Positions 61,530 to 64,000 of a stretch of DNA of 64,000 bases are shown in pieces. How positions within the stretch are numbered: the stretch's first letter is position 1; each line of letters opens with the position of its first letter. The DNA lies in NCBI GenBank assembly GCA_965215535.1, contig OZ244063.1, positions 1,364,001-1,428,000 of the forward strand, written 5' to 3'. The notes beneath the pieces are model-generated. The model saw only the letters and a program-made list of their open reading frames with translations. It ran no database searches and had not been told where the DNA came from. The stretch is from Bin94 sp965215535 (lineage in GTDB: Bacteria; Gemmatimonadota; Gemmatimonadetes; Longimicrobiales; Gaopeijiaceae). The position numbers and the translations under genes were made by a program.

Positions 61530-61688
61530 GAGTCTGCGCCACAGGAAAATCGCGGCGACCCAATCCGTCATGGAGATTCACGGCATCGAATTCGCCGCAG
61601 CCGCTACCGACCCGGTTCCGTCGCCCGTAGATTGAGGACAGGGTTCCCGCGCGATGCGGAACCAGGCTCACCGGAGACCGAAACCCAC

Positions 61689-64000
61689 ATGGCCGCGCCC
61701 GACCTGAACTGGATCGCCAACTACATCTGGGGCATCGCGGACGACGTGCTCCGCGATGTCTACGTGCGGGGCAAGTACCGGGACGTGATCCTGCCGATGA
61801 CGGTGCTCAGGCGGCTCGACACGGTGCTGGAGCCGACCAAGCGGGCTGTGCTCGACATGAAGGCGAAGCTGGACGACGCCGGGATCGCGAACCAGGACGT
61901 CGCGCTGCGGCAGGCGGCGGGACAGGCCTTCCACAACACCTCGCGGTTCACCCTTCGCGAGTTGCGTTCGCGGTCGGGGAGGCAGCAGCTTCTGGCCGAC
62001 TTCGTGGACTATCTGGACGGGTTCTCGCCCAATGTGCAGGACATTCTCGACAACTTCGAGTTCCGCAATCAGATTCCGCGTCTCGACAAGGCCGACGTCC
62101 TGGGCTCGCTGATCGAGAAGCTGACGTCGCCCGAGATCAATCTCGGTCCCGATCCGGTGGTGGAGACGGACGGCGCGATTCGTCATCCGGGTCTCGACAA
62201 TCATGGCATGGGCACGGTCTTCGAGGACCTGATCCGGCGCTTCAACGAGGAGAACAACGAAGAGGCGGGCGAGCACTTCACGCCGCGCGACGCGGTGACG
62301 CTCATGTCGAGGCTCGTCTTCCAGCCCATCGCCGACCGGATCGAGTCCGGCACATATCTGCTTTACGACGGGGCCTGCGGCACCGGCGGCATGCTGACGG
62401 TGGCCGAGGACGAGTTTCACCGGTTCGCGGAGGAGCGGAACCGGCAGGTGTCCACCCACCTGTACGGTCAGGAGATCAATGCCGAGACCTATGCGATCTG
62501 CAAGGCCGATCTTCTGCTGAAGGGCGAGGGCGAGGCTGCCGACAACATCGTGGGCGGCCCGGAACACTCGACGCTCTCGAACGACGCGTTTTCGGGTCGC
62601 GAATTCGACTTCATGCTCTCCAACCCTCCCTACGGAAAGAGCTGGAAGACCGACCTTGAGCGAATGGGCGGCAAGAGGGGGATGGGCGATCCCCGCTTTC
62701 TGATCGAACACGCGGGTGACCCCGAATACTCGCTGGTCACCCGCACGAGCGACGGCCAGTTGCTCTTTCTGGCGAACAAGCTGTCCAAGATGAAGCGGGA
62801 CACGCCGCTCGGCAGCCGGATCGCCGAGGTTCACAACGGAAGCTCGCTCTTCACCGGATCGGCGGGCCAGGGCGAGAGCAACATCCGGCGGTGGATCATT
62901 GAGAACGACTGGCTGGAGGCGATCGTGGCGCTTCCGCTGAACATGTTCTACAACACCGGCATCGCCACCTACGTCTGGGTGCTCACGAACCGCAAGCCCG
63001 AGCACAGGCGAGGCAAGGTGCAGTTGATCGACGCGACCGGGTGGTTCCGTCCGCTCAGAAAGAATCTGGGGAAGAAGAACTGCGAACTCGGGCCGAACGA
63101 CATCGAGAGGATTTGCCGGACGTTCCTCGACTTCGAGGAGACGGAAGAGAGCAGGATCTTCGACAACGACGCCTTCGGATACTGGCAGGTGACGGTCGAG
63201 CGACCCCTTCGGCTGGCGGTGAAGCTGTCAGAAGAGCGCCTCGAGAGGTTCTTCGACGTCTGCGTGAACGAAGGCGACGTGGCGCTCGGCGACGCGGTCC
63301 ATGCGGTGGCCGGAATGATCGGCGAAGGGCCTCACCGGGATTGGGGCGCATTCGAGGCTGCATGCAGGAAGGAGCTGACTCGGCGGGGCGAGCGGGGCAC
63401 GCTGACCGCAAAGCGGAAGAAGCGGCTGCGGAACTGCCTGGCCGACCGCGACGAGGCGGCGGAGCCGGTGGTCGGGAAGACGCACCCCCAAGGCACATCG
63501 CCCGACCCGATCCGGGGGCTGTTCGAGGTTCGCGACGGCGCGAAGACTCGGGTCGTCGAGTACGAACCCGACACGGAGCTCCGCGACGCGGAACAGATCC
63601 CTCTGAAAGAGAGGGAGGGGATCGAGGGATTCCTGCGGCGCGAGGTTTTGCCCTACGCCGGCGATGCGTGGTACAACGAACAGAGCGTGAAGATCGGCTA
63701 CGAGATCAGCTTCAATCGGCACTTCCACAAGCCCGAGCCGATGCGGACCCTGGACGAGATTCGCGCCGAGATCGCGGCGGTGGAGCGCGAGACGGAGGGA
63801 TTGCTGACAGGGTTGCCGGGGCAGGAGTCGGCTTCAGCCCCCGCGAAGCTGCGCATCTACGCCGACACTTCCGTGATCGGCGGCTGCGAGGACGACGAGT
63901 TCCGGGAGCCGTCGCGGCGGCTCGTCGAGCGGTGCGCTCGGGGCGAGGTGACGCTGGTGGTGTCGGCGATGACGCTTCAGGAACTGGAACGTGCGCCCCA
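61689..64000 (+). CDS. hsdM: Type I restriction methylase HsdM fused in frame to a PIN domain (partial)
   Basis: 770 codons are open to the window edge with no stop. Residues ~1-170 are the HsdM N-terminal helical domain (WIANYIWGIADDVLRDVYV, RGKYRDVILPMTVLRRLDT). The catalytic N6-adenine methylase has GEHFTPRDAVTLM, DGACGTGGML (AdoMet) and LSNPPYGKSW (NPPY). After a long helical tail, a short Ser/Ala linker leads without a stop into KLRIYADTSVIGGCEDDEF, REPSRRLVERCARGE and VTLVVSAMTLQELERAP, the start of a VapC-like PIN domain with its first catalytic Asp. The specificity and restriction subunits would lie outside the window. Confidence 0.85.
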   Translation, partial: MAAPDLNWIANYIWGIADDVLRDVYVRGKYRDVILPMTVLRRLDTVLEPTKRAVLDMKAKLDDAGIANQDVALRQAAGQAFHNTSRFTLRELRSRSGRQQLLADFVDYLDGFSPNVQDILDNFEFRNQIPRLDKADVLGSLIEKLTSPEINLGPDPVVETDGAIRHPGLDNHGMGTVFEDLIRRFNEENNEEAGEHFTPRDAVTLMSRLVFQPIADRIESGTYLLYDGACGTGGMLTVAEDEFHRFAEERNRQVSTHLYGQEINAETYAICKADLLLKGEGEAADNIVGGPEHSTLSNDAFSGREFDFMLSNPPYGKSWKTDLERMGGKRGMGDPRFLIEHAGDPEYSLVTRTSDGQLLFLANKLSKMKRDTPLGSRIAEVHNGSSLFTGSAGQGESNIRRWIIENDWLEAIVALPLNMFYNTGIATYVWVLTNRKPEHRRGKVQLIDATGWFRPLRKNLGKKNCELGPNDIERICRTFLDFEETEESRIFDNDAFGYWQVTVERPLRLAVKLSEERLERFFDVCVNEGDVALGDAVHAVAGMIGEGPHRDWGAFEAACRKELTRRGERGTLTAKRKKRLRNCLADRDEAAEPVVGKTHPQGTSPDPIRGLFEVRDGAKTRVVEYEPDTELRDAEQIPLKEREGIEGFLRREVLPYAGDAWYNEQSVKIGYEISFNRHFHKPEPMRTLDEIRAEIAAVERETEGLLTGLPGQESASAPAKLRIYADTSVIGGCEDDEFREPSRRLVERCARGEVTLVVSAMTLQELERAP

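Noticed and set aside
61668..63005. Minus-strand ORF of 445 codons opposite hsdM
   Set aside because: It is antisense to a continuous methylase with all motifs; its composition is that of a shadow frame.

Overview
The window is high-GC bacterial chromosome. Core genes (holA, copA, mutS, ddl, yebC, ruvC, ruvA, an EF-G paralogue, an ECF sigma factor) sit beside several secreted six-bladed beta-propeller proteins, a carboxypeptidase-like plus TonB-plug protein and paired M16 peptidases. That mixture suggests Gemmatimonadota; this is an inference from gene content, not a phylogenetic result. No rRNA, tRNA or CRISPR array was recognised.

Layout. 1-11726 is ordinary chromosome: a partial outer-membrane barrel, a secreted protein, an IYD-like nitroreductase, a GCS2-CBS fusion, an AstE/ASPA amidohydrolase, an aminotransferase, two M16 proteins, a Nudix hydrolase and an ECF sigma factor. 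About 11.9-42.1 kb is a composite genomic island. It holds remnants of a conjugative element (decayed coupling protein, VirB11-like ATPase, ArdC, replication-relaxation-like protein), a duplicated ~480 bp segment with a 17-bp iteron array, at least three broken tyrosine integrases, IS630 and IS1380 scraps, two type II restriction-modification systems (an RHH/C5-methyltransferase/GHKL-nuclease operon, and a Dcm/EcoRII/Vsr set), a decayed Vsr, a TIR plus membrane-protein pair, and three loci built from small secreted cysteine-rich proteins and beta-propeller lipoproteins. 42.3-59.5 kb returns to core genes. 59.5-64.0 kb is a second accessory stretch with a probable CD-NTase (CBASS) remnant, a HEPN-like protein and a type I methylase that runs in frame into a PIN domain at the window edge.

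How the parts fit. The core on either side of the large island looks like one locus that was split: the ECF sigma factor at 11.1-11.7 kb would normally be followed by its anti-sigma factor, and a zinc-finger anti-sigma-like gene appears only at 42.3 kb. Almost every frameshift and nonsense codon lies in accessory DNA while the core genes are intact, so these lesions look like real decay rather than poor sequence; the one exception is a broken beta-propeller at 54.3 kb.

The best candidate for an undescribed system is the operon at 28.9-32.6 kb: a promoter, an 8-Cys acidic secreted peptide, a beta-propeller lipoprotein, a membrane-anchored thioredoxin-fold protein with one cysteine, a second secreted protein carrying the same six-cysteine spacing, and a dedicated type I signal peptidase. 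Two related loci (12-13.9 kb and 15.4-16.7 kb) repeat the peptide plus propeller theme, one of them with a DsbA-like protein.
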